A DNA stretch of 39,431 bases from Myxococcus sp. CA023 (GTDB lineage: Bacteria; Myxococcota; Myxococcia; Myxococcales; Myxococcaceae): contig NZ_JAAEAH010000087.1 in the NCBI RefSeq assembly GCF_010998615.1, positions 1 to 39,431 on the forward strand. The letters are read 5' to 3'. Shown here piece by piece: positions 16,344-24,013 of this stretch (its first letter is position 1; each line of letters opens with the position of its first letter). The translations under genes and the position numbers were made by a program. The notes beneath the pieces are model-generated. The model was not told where the DNA came from, did not search any database, and saw nothing but the letters and a program-made list of their open reading frames with translations.

Positions 16344-17795
16344 ATGAAACGCCTCCTCGCACTCACCAGCACCCTGGCGCTCGCCACCGCTTGCGGCAAT
16401 GACAATCCGTCCGTTCCCAAGGCGGAGTGTCAGGTCGAGGCCATCGATTTGTCGGCCTGCCAGCTTTCAAGTCTCTCCGCCGTACAACCCGAGGGCATCT
16501 GGAACCTCAATATCAACCTCAACGACGGTTCAGGAGCCGCGGCCGCCATGCGGTTGTCGGGAGGGGGCAGCAACACCCAGATGCTGATGGGTCTCGCCGC
16601 CACGGAGCGGCAGAGCACCCCGGAGTCGTTCTTCCTGGCCAGCGAGTTTCAGGGCTCCAACAACGTGACGATGCGCTTCGCCGTCGCCGGGTGTTCCTCG
16701 TCCGGGCCCGGGCAGATGTCGGGCATCTTCCGGCGTTGCGCCAATGGCACCGCGGACATGAAGGGCACCTTCGAGGCCATCCGGCTGGGCCGCCGTGCGG
16801 GTGAAGCGGAGGCGTCCGGCGTGGAACTGGTCGGCGAGGTGAAGCTGACCGACGCCACGGCCACGAATGTCGCGGTGGCCCATGGCCACGCCTACGTGAC
16901 GGCGGGGGCCAAGGGCCTCATCACCTTCGACCTGAGCGACCCCTCGCAGCCGCGCCAGGTCCGCCAGTACGAGCTGTCCAACGACTACTACACGGACGCG
17001 CTGGTGAACGGGAACACGCTCTATGTGGCCAGCCGCCGCAGCGGCATCGCCGTGTTCGACATCACCAACCCGGCGGTACCTGTCCGCCTGCGCTCCGTGC
17101 CCGAGTCCGTGGTGGAGGTGAACTCCCTCGCGCTGGACGGAAACGTCCTGTACGCGGCGTCGCCCGCGCCCAACGCGGAGGTGTACGTCTACGACGTCTC
17201 CACGCCCGCGGAGCCGAAGCAACTCAGGCGGTACTTCGTCGAGGGCGCGGAGCCCAAGGCGGGGGAGGTGCCCCTGCACGTCGCGGCGATGGGCGGCCGG
17301 CTCTACGTGAGCAACTGGTCCTTCGGAATGACCGTCTCGGACGTCACCACCCCGGCGAGCCCGAAGCTGTTGGGCCGCTTCGCCAACGGCACGTCGGCCG
17401 CCACGGCGGTCGGCATGGTGGGAGACCGCGCCTACGCATTCGACGCGGGCGAGGACTGGGGCGCGCACCTGAGCGTGCTGGACGTGAGCGCGCCGGCCAC
17501 GGTGGCCCGGACGGGTGAGTTCCGGACGCGCCCGGAGGTGTCCATCCGCTCGGTGGCGTTCTCCGGGACGAAGGTCTACATGGCCTATGGTCAGGATGGC
17601 CTGCGCATCGTGGACGTGTCCGTCCCCGGCTCGCCCCAGCAGGTGGGTTACTACAACACCTGGCGGGAGACGGATGCGGGCCACGGCGTCGTGTTCCTCG
17701 AAGGCCTGAGCAAGGTGCACGTGCCGGGCGACGGATTCGTGTACGCGACGGATTCCTCGCGAGGCCTGCTCATCTTCCGCGAGACGACGGAGTAG
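16344..17795 (+). CDS. LVIVD-repeat lipoprotein
   Basis: A 483-residue lipoprotein. The ATG at 16344 gives MKRLLALTSTLALATAC with Cys17 as lipidation site; an in-frame ATG at 16332 adds four residues and is less likely. The N-terminal 150 residues form a globular region with several cysteines (for example QVEAIDLSACQLS and VAGCSSSGPGQ). From about residue 155 onward there are tandem LVIVD-type blades: LITFDLSDPSQPRQV, IAVFDITNPAVPVRL, VYVYDVSTPAEPKQL, LSVLDVSAPATV and LRIVDVSVPGSPQQV. Such repeats form a beta-propeller, often surface-exposed in bacteria and archaea. There is no catalytic motif; a binding or scaffolding role is likely. It is followed after 9 bp by the EAL gene and may be co-transcribed with it. 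Confidence 0.87.
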   Translation: MKRLLALTSTLALATACGNDNPSVPKAECQVEAIDLSACQLSSLSAVQPEGIWNLNINLNDGSGAAAAMRLSGGGSNTQMLMGLAATERQSTPESFFLASEFQGSNNVTMRFAVAGCSSSGPGQMSGIFRRCANGTADMKGTFEAIRLGRRAGEAEASGVELVGEVKLTDATATNVAVAHGHAYVTAGAKGLITFDLSDPSQPRQVRQYELSNDYYTDALVNGNTLYVASRRSGIAVFDITNPAVPVRLRSVPESVVEVNSLALDGNVLYAASPAPNAEVYVYDVSTPAEPKQLRRYFVEGAEPKAGEVPLHVAAMGGRLYVSNWSFGMTVSDVTTPASPKLLGRFANGTSAATAVGMVGDRAYAFDAGEDWGAHLSVLDVSAPATVARTGEFRTRPEVSIRSVAFSGTKVYMAYGQDGLRIVDVSVPGSPQQVGYYNTWRETDAGHGVVFLEGLSKVHVPGDGFVYATDSSRGLLIFRETTE

Positions 17796-17804
17796 GCTGT
17801 CTGG

Positions 17805-18899
17805 ATGAGCGACACCCCGACGCGGTCCTGCGGCAGGTGCCAGACGCTTCCTCCCATCCCGGAGGGCGCCGGGCGTCTGTTCCTGTGGAGCCCGGTGGGG
17901 CACAGCCAGGGCCGGCTGCTGTCCTTCCTCCGGGAGGCGCGGCACGAGGTCCAGGTGCGTGCCGAAGCCCATTGCGTCGAGGTGTGGGTGCCGGAGGCGG
18001 CGCTGTCGCCTCTGGCATCGAACCTGTTGGCCGCGCTCACGCAGGAGGAGGCGCGGGCCACTCGGGCGCTGTTCATGCCGGGGGCGGCGGAGCCCGGGCT
18101 GGGTGATTATCCCCGGGTGGGTTCACTCCAGCGGCTCGTCACGCGGACGCGCGCGGGGTGGCTGGTGGATTTGCTCTCCGAGGAGCGACTCACCACGCAT
18201 TTCCAGCCCATCGTCCATGCGCAGGACACCCGCTGCATCTTCGCGCACGAGGCGTTGATGAGAGGCCTGGAGCCGGACGGGACGCTGGTGTCGCCCGGAC
18301 GGATGATGCAGACGGCGCGCGAGGCGGACCTGCTGTTCCAACTGGACCTGGCGGCGCGTACCACGGCCATCCGGCAGGCGGTGAAGCACGGGCTGGACAC
18401 GCACCTCTTCATCAACTTCACGCCCACGGCCATCTACGACGCCACGTTCTGTCTTCGCTCCACGGTGGAGGCCATCCACTCGGCGGGCATTCCGCCGGAG
18501 CGGGTGGTGTTCGAAATCATCGAGACGGACCAGACGGCGGACGCGGAGCATCTGCGCGGCATCGTGGACTTCTACCGCAAGTCGGGCTTCCAGGTGGCGC
18601 TGGACGACCTGGGCGCGGGCTTCTCGTCACTGAACCTCATCCACCGGCTGCGTCCGGACATCATCAAGCTGGACATGGAGTTGGTGCGTGACGTCCACCT
18701 GGACCCGTACAAGGGCTCCATCGTGGAGAAGCTCCTGGAGATTGCGCGGACGCTGGGCATCCGCACGGTGGCGGAGGGCATCGAGACGCGCGAGGAGCTG
18801 CGCTGGGTCCGCGCGCACGGGGTGGACTTCGTGCAGGGTTACCTCATCGCCCATCCGCAGAGTCCCCCCGTGGGGGCGACGCCGTCGTTCACGGATTGA
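17805..18899 (+). CDS. EAL-domain c-di-GMP phosphodiesterase
   Basis: A 364-residue cytoplasmic protein. The EAL domain (about 125-352) keeps the residues expected of an active enzyme: EAL at 149-151, Asn204 in FINF, Glu237, the Asp267-Asp268 pair in LDDLGAGFSSL (with an intact loop 6), Lys288, Glu324 in VAEGIE and Gln344. It should therefore hydrolyse c-di-GMP to pGpG. The first 120 residues are not GGDEF, PAS or GAF. They begin with a CxxC (Cys9, Cys12), then a compact region (FLWSPVGHSQGRLLSFL), and may be a small sensor or metal-binding module. c-di-GMP controls motility, exopolysaccharide and development in myxobacteria. The gene starts 9 bp after the LVIVD gene, and its 3' end overlaps the convergent neighbour by 11 bp. 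Confidence 0.93.
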   Translation: MSDTPTRSCGRCQTLPPIPEGAGRLFLWSPVGHSQGRLLSFLREARHEVQVRAEAHCVEVWVPEAALSPLASNLLAALTQEEARATRALFMPGAAEPGLGDYPRVGSLQRLVTRTRAGWLVDLLSEERLTTHFQPIVHAQDTRCIFAHEALMRGLEPDGTLVSPGRMMQTAREADLLFQLDLAARTTAIRQAVKHGLDTHLFINFTPTAIYDATFCLRSTVEAIHSAGIPPERVVFEIIETDQTADAEHLRGIVDFYRKSGFQVALDDLGAGFSSLNLIHRLRPDIIKLDMELVRDVHLDPYKGSIVEKLLEIARTLGIRTVAEGIETREELRWVRAHGVDFVQGYLIAHPQSPPVGATPSFTD

Positions 18900-20127
18900 G
18901 CAGGACGTTGCCGGTGGCCTGCCGCTCGAGGTTGGCGGCGCGGAGGATGCTCAGCTGGACGCCTGCATCCTGGAGGGCGAGCCGGGCATTGTATCCGTCG
19001 CGGTTGTTGACGAAGTTACGGGCGAGATTGAGCAGTGCACGCAGGCGCTCCGCGTGGATGACGACAGTGCCCTGGCCGTCCTCCTCCGCGCTGTCACGCA
19101 AGTCGACGAAGGCGTTGTCGGCGATGTCGAGCGCATTGACGACGTCCAGCTCACCCTGTTCCAGCGCCGTGTCCGCCGCGAGCATCCACTGACTGGCGGT
19201 CTGAATCTGGGTCAGCCGGTCCTGTCGCGCCTGCTCCACGTCGACCGCGCGGTCGCCGTAGGTGTCCACCTGGAGCTGGACGGCCTGGTTTCGAACGGTG
19301 AGGTCGGCGTCGCGCTCGTTGACCTGGGCTTCGAGCTGCTTCATCCGCTCACGCAGTTGTTCCATCTGCTGCGCGGGCGTCGGCTGATTCGTGTTCGGCG
19401 TTCCCTCGCCGCCGGTGCCCATCTGGTTGTTCACGGGCGCGACGCTGGGCGGCGTGCCAATGGGCTCGGAGCGGCCGATGGGTTCCGAGCGGCCAATGGG
19501 CTCGGACCGGCCAATGGGCTCGGAGCGGCCAATGAAGGCCGGCGTCGCGGGGGGAGGGGAGGGCACTGCGCTGGTCGTGCCTACGTTGCCCGAGCCACCC
19601 GTCCCAACGCTCTGCTGGTCGAAGGTCCCGCTCACATCCTGCTGACCGCCGGTGCCAGTGCCGCCGGTTCCACTCACGTCCTGCTCCGTCACACCCGAAC
19701 CACCCGCACCGTTCGTCGTTCCACCCGTGGTGTCCTGGCCCGTCGAGGTGCCGTCATCCCCCGTCTGCTGTCCGCTCCCACCCATCGCGGCCTGCTCCTG
19801 TTGCAGCGCCTCCAGGGGGGAGGGAATCGGCTCATAGCGTTGCGCGGCCTCCTCGGCGGCGACCTGCCCCGCCGTCGGCGGTGGCGCGCCGTCGGGCAGG
19901 ACGGGCGTCAGCACGAAGTCGAGCCGTGACGCATCCTCCGGCACCTCGTAGACGTAGCCCGCCGGGGGCCTCATCCCTTCAATCGCTTCCGCGGCCTGCT
20001 GGTTCGCGTCCTGGAGCGCCGCTGCAGCCGGGTCCCGGATGGAAGGGTCCTCGGGAGGAATCATGGCCGGTGCGTTCGGCGACTGGCCGAGGCCCAACCC
20101 TGCAGCGATGGCAATCCAAAGATGCAT
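18889..20127 (-). CDS. Secreted low-complexity protein with C-terminal coiled-coil domain
   Basis: A 412-residue protein. The ATG at 20127 (MHLWIAIAAGLGLGQS) gives a short signal-peptide-like start; the frame is open further upstream, but that extension crosses the terminator of the previous operon. Residues about 25-110 are Ala/Pro/Glu-rich. Residues 110-250 are Gly/Thr/Ser/Gln-rich with four SEPIGR-type repeats. Residues 250-412 are helical (QQMEQLRERMKQLEAQV) and end in a conserved-looking domain with acidic and Leu-rich helices (LNLARNFVNNRDGYNARLAL). It is probably periplasmic or an outer-membrane-associated scaffold. I do not recognise a family. The 3' end overlaps the EAL gene by 11 bp, tail to tail. 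Confidence 0.75.
   Translation of the reverse strand: MHLWIAIAAGLGLGQSPNAPAMIPPEDPSIRDPAAAALQDANQQAAEAIEGMRPPAGYVYEVPEDASRLDFVLTPVLPDGAPPPTAGQVAAEEAAQRYEPIPSPLEALQQEQAAMGGSGQQTGDDGTSTGQDTTGGTTNGAGGSGVTEQDVSGTGGTGTGGQQDVSGTFDQQSVGTGGSGNVGTTSAVPSPPPATPAFIGRSEPIGRSEPIGRSEPIGRSEPIGTPPSVAPVNNQMGTGGEGTPNTNQPTPAQQMEQLRERMKQLEAQVNERDADLTVRNQAVQLQVDTYGDRAVDVEQARQDRLTQIQTASQWMLAADTALEQGELDVVNALDIADNAFVDLRDSAEEDGQGTVVIHAERLRALLNLARNFVNNRDGYNARLALQDAGVQLSILRAANLERQATGNVLLNP
19457..19534. repeat. 18-bp tandem repeat, four copies, coding
   Basis: Four units of 18 bp (19457-19474, 19475-19492, 19493-19510, 19511-19528) plus a partial fifth follow the pattern CCAATGGGCTCGGAGCGG with one to three differences. 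On the minus strand they encode consecutive SEPIGR hexapeptides in the disordered middle of the neighbouring secreted protein. The near identity suggests recent slippage, so copy number may vary between strains. Confidence 0.9.
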
Positions 20128-20235
20128 GGCAAGAATCTGTCCATCCGTCCGCCCTCGGACACCCCAACTGCCTGTACGGCGCCCGACTGGCTGCTCGCAG
20201 TGCGGGCATCCCCGAAACTGCCTGCTCGAGCCCTG

Positions 20236-20284
20236 AAAACACCCAGGGCCGCGCTCCCAGAAGCAGGGGAGCACGGCCCTTGGG
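20236..20284 (-). terminator. Intrinsic terminator of the ABC-exporter operon
   Basis: Read on the minus strand, downstream of the outer-membrane-barrel stop at 20308, AGGGCCGTGCTCCC and GGGAGCGCGGCCCT (14-nt arms at 20267-20280 and 20245-20258, one G-T pair) form a strong hairpin with an 8-nt loop. It is followed by GTGTTTTC, with the T-run at 20239-20236. This is a textbook Rho-independent terminator at the end of the six-gene operon. Confidence 0.85.
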
Positions 20285-20307
20285 CACCTCAGGACGAGTC
20301 GACGGAC

Positions 20308-21924
20308 TCAGAGGCTGATGCGGAGCCCCGCTCCCAGTTGGAACGTCGGCGCGGGTACGGAGAAGGCCGGAATCGGCTGCCCGTCCACGACGAGCCCCTC
20401 CGGCACATCAACGGCGAGCCGGAATTCACCGCCGCGCCGTCCGTAGTTCACCGAGCCGTACGCCTCCACCGTGAGATACGTGAGCGCCCGGTGCATCACG
20501 TTGAGCCGCGTGGTGAACGAGCGGTCCGACAGGTTGCCCAGCGTGAACAGGTTGAAGGACGTCCGCTCCAGTGGCCCAGGCCGGTCCAGGAAGAGGTACG
20601 CGGCGCCGTAATGCCGTCCCAGGTAGAGCGGGTTGAAGGCGTCCTTCAGCAGCAGGTACGGATACCCGAACGAGCCGGTGTAGCCCGTGGAGTTGAAGAA
20701 GTACTCCACGCCCAGCACGGCCAGGTCGTTCTCCCCATAGGGGAAGCTGTAGGTCGCGCCCGCCGTCATCTGCGGCGTGAGCCCCGAGGGAATGTACGCC
20801 TCCACCTGGACGCCGTTCTGCGCGATGTCCTCGAGCGTCGTCCCTTCCGGAATGCGGTACAGCGGCCGGTCCGTGCCTTCCTTCAGCGCAACTTCGGCGT
20901 AGACATCCAGCGGCCCCAGCGGCGAGGACACGTCGAGCCCGAAGCGGGGCTTGCGTCCATTCTGCGCCACAGCGCTGGCGCCCAGCTCCGCGGGCCCCAG
21001 CAGGACTTCCGCGCGCAGCGCGCCGCCCAGGCGGCCCAGCCGGTTGACCGGGTCGCTGCCGCCGGCCTGGGACGTAGGGCTTCCGCTCGGGTCGGTGATG
21101 GCGCCCACGTCCGTGCCCAGGTCATCCATGACGAGGACGCCGTACACGTTCCAGCCCTTGGACTCCCAGGGCACGTGCACCTTCAACATGGACACGCCCG
21201 TGCGCAGGTCCACGAAGGCCAGCGGGTCTCTACGCTGGGGCGACAGGAAGTCCGTGGGGTTCCAGATCTGCCCGGTGCCCCACTTCACGTGCTGCTTGCC
21301 CACGGTGAAGAACACCGTGCGCTCCAGGTCGAAGCGCAGCCACGCCTGGTCCAGCAGCACGCGCGGGTTTGCCGGGGCGTCCGGCGTGCTCCGGGGCGGC
21401 ATGGCGGGGTCGTAGTTCAAGCGTCCCACGACGAAGCCGCGGATCCGGTCGGACGGGCGCGCGTCGAGGTATCCGTCCACCAGCGTGGGGGCGGAGAAGG
21501 ACGTCTGGCGGAGCGAGGTGTTCTCGCTGCCCGCCATGAAGCCACGCAGGTAGAACTGACCGCCAATCTTCAGCGGATCGTCCACCACGTCCTCGGTGTC
21601 GAAGGCGCTCCGGGCCGCAGGGCCGTTCAACACGTCCGCGTCCCGGTCCTCGTCAGGCGCGGTCAGCGGCGGCTGCCGCTCCGTGGCGCCACCGGTGGTG
21701 CCAGGGGCCACGTCCACAGTCGGCTCCGAGCCGTCACCGCCAAAGAGAGCATCCTCGTCAGGCCGGCCCGAGTCCTCGCCCGCGGGTGCCTCCGCGGGCG
21801 TCTTCTCCTGCCCGCCTCCGAAGAGCGCGTCCTCGTCGGGCCGCTCCTCGGACTGAGCCCACGCGGGCGCGCCGGTGAGGGCCGCGGACAGCGCCGCGGC
21901 CAGGGTGAGCGTGCGCGGGGTCAT
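20308..21924 (-). CDS. Outer-membrane beta-barrel protein, last gene of ABC exporter operon
   Basis: A 538-residue protein. It has a signal peptide (LTLAAALSAALTGAPAWAQ), then a disordered acidic segment of about 80 residues that contains RPDEDALFGG twice. The remaining roughly 430 residues are rich in alternating aromatic/polar strands and end in LGAGLRISL, typical of an outer-membrane barrel C-terminus. A stretch near residue 210, GKQHVKWGTGQIWNPTDF, resembles a signature of porin-like DUF1302-type barrels. The start overlaps the LolA-like stop by an ATGA, so the two are translationally coupled. In context it could be the outer-membrane port or acceptor for whatever the upstream ABC permeases extract. 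The family name is uncertain; the barrel nature is well supported. Confidence 0.82.
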   Translation of the reverse strand: MTPRTLTLAAALSAALTGAPAWAQSEERPDEDALFGGGQEKTPAEAPAGEDSGRPDEDALFGGDGSEPTVDVAPGTTGGATERQPPLTAPDEDRDADVLNGPAARSAFDTEDVVDDPLKIGGQFYLRGFMAGSENTSLRQTSFSAPTLVDGYLDARPSDRIRGFVVGRLNYDPAMPPRSTPDAPANPRVLLDQAWLRFDLERTVFFTVGKQHVKWGTGQIWNPTDFLSPQRRDPLAFVDLRTGVSMLKVHVPWESKGWNVYGVLVMDDLGTDVGAITDPSGSPTSQAGGSDPVNRLGRLGGALRAEVLLGPAELGASAVAQNGRKPRFGLDVSSPLGPLDVYAEVALKEGTDRPLYRIPEGTTLEDIAQNGVQVEAYIPSGLTPQMTAGATYSFPYGENDLAVLGVEYFFNSTGYTGSFGYPYLLLKDAFNPLYLGRHYGAAYLFLDRPGPLERTSFNLFTLGNLSDRSFTTRLNVMHRALTYLTVEAYGSVNYGRRGGEFRLAVDVPEGLVVDGQPIPAFSVPAPTFQLGAGLRISL

Positions 21925-22703
21925 CGGCTCTTGCTCTCAAGCCACGCCTTGGTGAAGAGGTTGGCTTCCAGGGGACGCAGGTCCACCGTCTTGACGAGGA
22001 TGGTGGTGGAGTTGCCCTTCTCGATTTCGTCGTAGATGCGCATCTCCTCCGGCATCCAGACGTCGTCCTTCTTGGACTCGCTGAACATCTTCTTCCAGCG
22101 GGGGTAGAGCGCCGTGCGCATCTTCCGGCCGGACAGGGCGTATTCCTCCTGCTTGAGGATGTTGCCGGACGCCTTGTCCACCCAGACCTTGAGGACGGGG
22201 TAGGCCACGTCCACGCCGGGCTTGACCTTCAGCGTCAGCAGGTGGGCCGTGTACTTGCCCAGCTTCGCCTCGCCCTCGTAGGACGGGTCATACTCCTCGG
22301 CCAGCCGCGACTCGTCGAAGTCCGCGCGGCGGCTGTCAGTGCCGGCGATGCGCTCGCGCTCGGTGCGGCGCTCCCAGCGGCCCACGTTGGGGTCGTAGTT
22401 CCAGAGGTTCTTGTCCAGACGCAGGTAGCCCTTGCCCGCCTCCGTCTTGGGCTTGGTGAACAGCATCATCAGCTTGTCGTCCGCGTCGCGGCGGTAGACG
22501 ACCAGCTCGTAGACGAGGTCCGCCTTCCCCTTCTCCTTCTGCTCCATGTACACCATCGCCTTGTAGTCGCCGCCGTTTCGCTGGCGGTCGTCGATGGTGG
22601 CCAGGAGCTTCACCTGCTCGGCCTGCTCCATGGCCTGGGCGGCCGGGGCGGACAGCAGCGACACGGCAAGCGCCGCGGCGGACAGCACGTTCTTGAGGCT
22701 CAT
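21921..22703 (-). CDS. LolA-like outer-membrane lipoprotein-sorting protein
   Basis: A 260-residue periplasmic protein with signal peptide MSLKNVLSAAALAVSLLSAPAAQA. The mature part matches the LolA-like (COG2834) fold of a half-barrel that carries acyl chains: KAMVYMEQKEKGKADLVYEL, then LMMLFTKPKTEAGKGYLRL, LWNYDPNVGRW and VWVDKASGNILKQEEYALSG. This is the larger family member usually encoded with FtsX-type permeases rather than the canonical 200-residue LolA. Here it follows the second permease by 4 bp and overlaps the outer-membrane barrel by 4 bp. It would shuttle a lipid or lipoprotein across the periplasm between the two. Confidence 0.88.
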   Translation of the reverse strand: MSLKNVLSAAALAVSLLSAPAAQAMEQAEQVKLLATIDDRQRNGGDYKAMVYMEQKEKGKADLVYELVVYRRDADDKLMMLFTKPKTEAGKGYLRLDKNLWNYDPNVGRWERRTERERIAGTDSRRADFDESRLAEEYDPSYEGEAKLGKYTAHLLTLKVKPGVDVAYPVLKVWVDKASGNILKQEEYALSGRKMRTALYPRWKKMFSESKKDDVWMPEEMRIYDEIEKGNSTTILVKTVDLRPLEANLFTKAWLESKSR

Positions 22704-22707
22704 GGGT

Positions 22708-24009
22708 TCACCCGATGTGGTGCATCGCCGTCACCGGCTTGAGCCGCGCGGCGAGGAAGGAGGGAATGAGCGAGATGGCGGTGGTGCACGCGGTGATGAA
22801 GGCCATGGCACCCAGGATGGACGAGGGGTGCACGGCCAGATTCAACGTGTCCGACATGATGAAGACCGCCACCACCTCCGGGACGTGCACCGCCATGGCA
22901 TTGACGGCCAGGCACAGCACCAATCCCATGCTGGCGCCCGCCAACGTGCCCAGCATGCCCAGCAGCAGCGCCTCGAAGACGAACATCAGCAGGACGCGCG
23001 TGCGCTGCATGCCAATGGCGCGCAGGGTGCCAATCTCCCGGGTGCGCTCCCGGATGGCAATCCACAGCGTGTTCATGATGCCCACGCCGATGATGACCAT
23101 CAGCACGAAGATGAGCACACCGGTGAGGCTGTTGAGCGCGGTGAGCGTCCAGGTGATGAAGGAGATTTCGTCCTCCCAGTTCGTGATGTCCAGCCGCTGA
23201 CCCGTCCAGGCCTCGCGGTTGACGGTCTCGAACTTCATGAAGAACGCGCGCGGGTCGTGGTCCATCACCGTGTGGCCCGCGTCCGTCAGCGTCTGGCGCA
23301 GCCGGGCCTGCACCACCGGCACGTGCTGGATGTCCTTCAGGTAGAGCAGCAGCGCGCCCGCGGTGTCGCTCTTGAACTGGTACAGCGAGCGCAACGTGTC
23401 CGACGGCACGAAGATGCCGAAGTCGCTCAGCATGCCCATGTCGGCCGCGATGGCCACCACGCGCGCGTCCACCGTGTTGCTGGCGCCTCGCAGCGTCTGG
23501 GCGGCCAGCGTCACGGACTCGCCCACCTGGACGTTGAGCTTCTTTGCCTGCTTTTCGAAGAGCAGCACCGTGCCGGACTCGGCCAGGCCGTCCAGCGCGC
23601 CCGCGCGAATCTGCAGCACCTGACGGAGGCCCGGCTCGGACTGGATGTCGATGCCGCCCACGCCCACCTGGATGGAGGACGTCTCACTGACGACCTTGAG
23701 CCAGCCCCGGCCGCGCTGGACGGCGAAGTCCAGTTCCGGCACGTCCTTGCGGATCTGCTCCAGGATGGCCGGATAGCCCGTGACGACCGGCGCCGCCTGG
23801 CCCGCCGTCACCTTGTAGAAGCCGGCCACGTTGACGTGGCCGGTGGACAGCGTGGTGGCCGAGCGGAGCATCGACTCCTTCATGCCCGTGGACAGGCCCA
23901 TGAGGATGACGAGCAGCGCGGTGACGCTGGCGATGGCGCCGCCCAGCAGCAGGGTGCGCCTGCGGTGGGTGCCGAGGTTGCGGAATGCGATGAGGAAGAG
24001 CTGGAGCAT
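22708..24009 (-). CDS. ABC transporter permease, FtsX/LolC/MacB type
   Basis: A 433-residue permease. One N-terminal transmembrane helix (about residues 20-45, after FLIAFRNLGTHRRR) is followed by a periplasmic MacB-type core of about 200 residues. Three C-terminal transmembrane helices form the FtsX domain (TGVLIFVLMVIIGVGIMNTL, then REIGTLRAIGMQRTRVLLMF and two further segments). This topology belongs to the type VII (mechanotransmission) ABC transporters such as LolCDE and MacB, which pull lipoproteins or other molecules from the periplasmic leaflet. It is separated from the upstream permease by 4 bp and from the LolA-like gene by 4 bp. It likely forms a heterodimer with the larger permease and the ATPase. 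Confidence 0.92.
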   Translation of the reverse strand: MLQLFLIAFRNLGTHRRRTLLLGGAIASVTALLVILMGLSTGMKESMLRSATTLSTGHVNVAGFYKVTAGQAAPVVTGYPAILEQIRKDVPELDFAVQRGRGWLKVVSETSSIQVGVGGIDIQSEPGLRQVLQIRAGALDGLAESGTVLLFEKQAKKLNVQVGESVTLAAQTLRGASNTVDARVVAIAADMGMLSDFGIFVPSDTLRSLYQFKSDTAGALLLYLKDIQHVPVVQARLRQTLTDAGHTVMDHDPRAFFMKFETVNREAWTGQRLDITNWEDEISFITWTLTALNSLTGVLIFVLMVIIGVGIMNTLWIAIRERTREIGTLRAIGMQRTRVLLMFVFEALLLGMLGTLAGASMGLVLCLAVNAMAVHVPEVVAVFIMSDTLNLAVHPSSILGAMAFITACTTAISLIPSFLAARLKPVTAMHHIG

Positions 24010-24013
24010 GTTC

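Noticed and set aside
20122..22035. 637-codon plus-strand frame opposite the outer-membrane barrel gene
   Set aside because: It runs through the operon terminator and antisense to a protein with signal peptide and barrel pattern; Arg/His-rich shadow composition.
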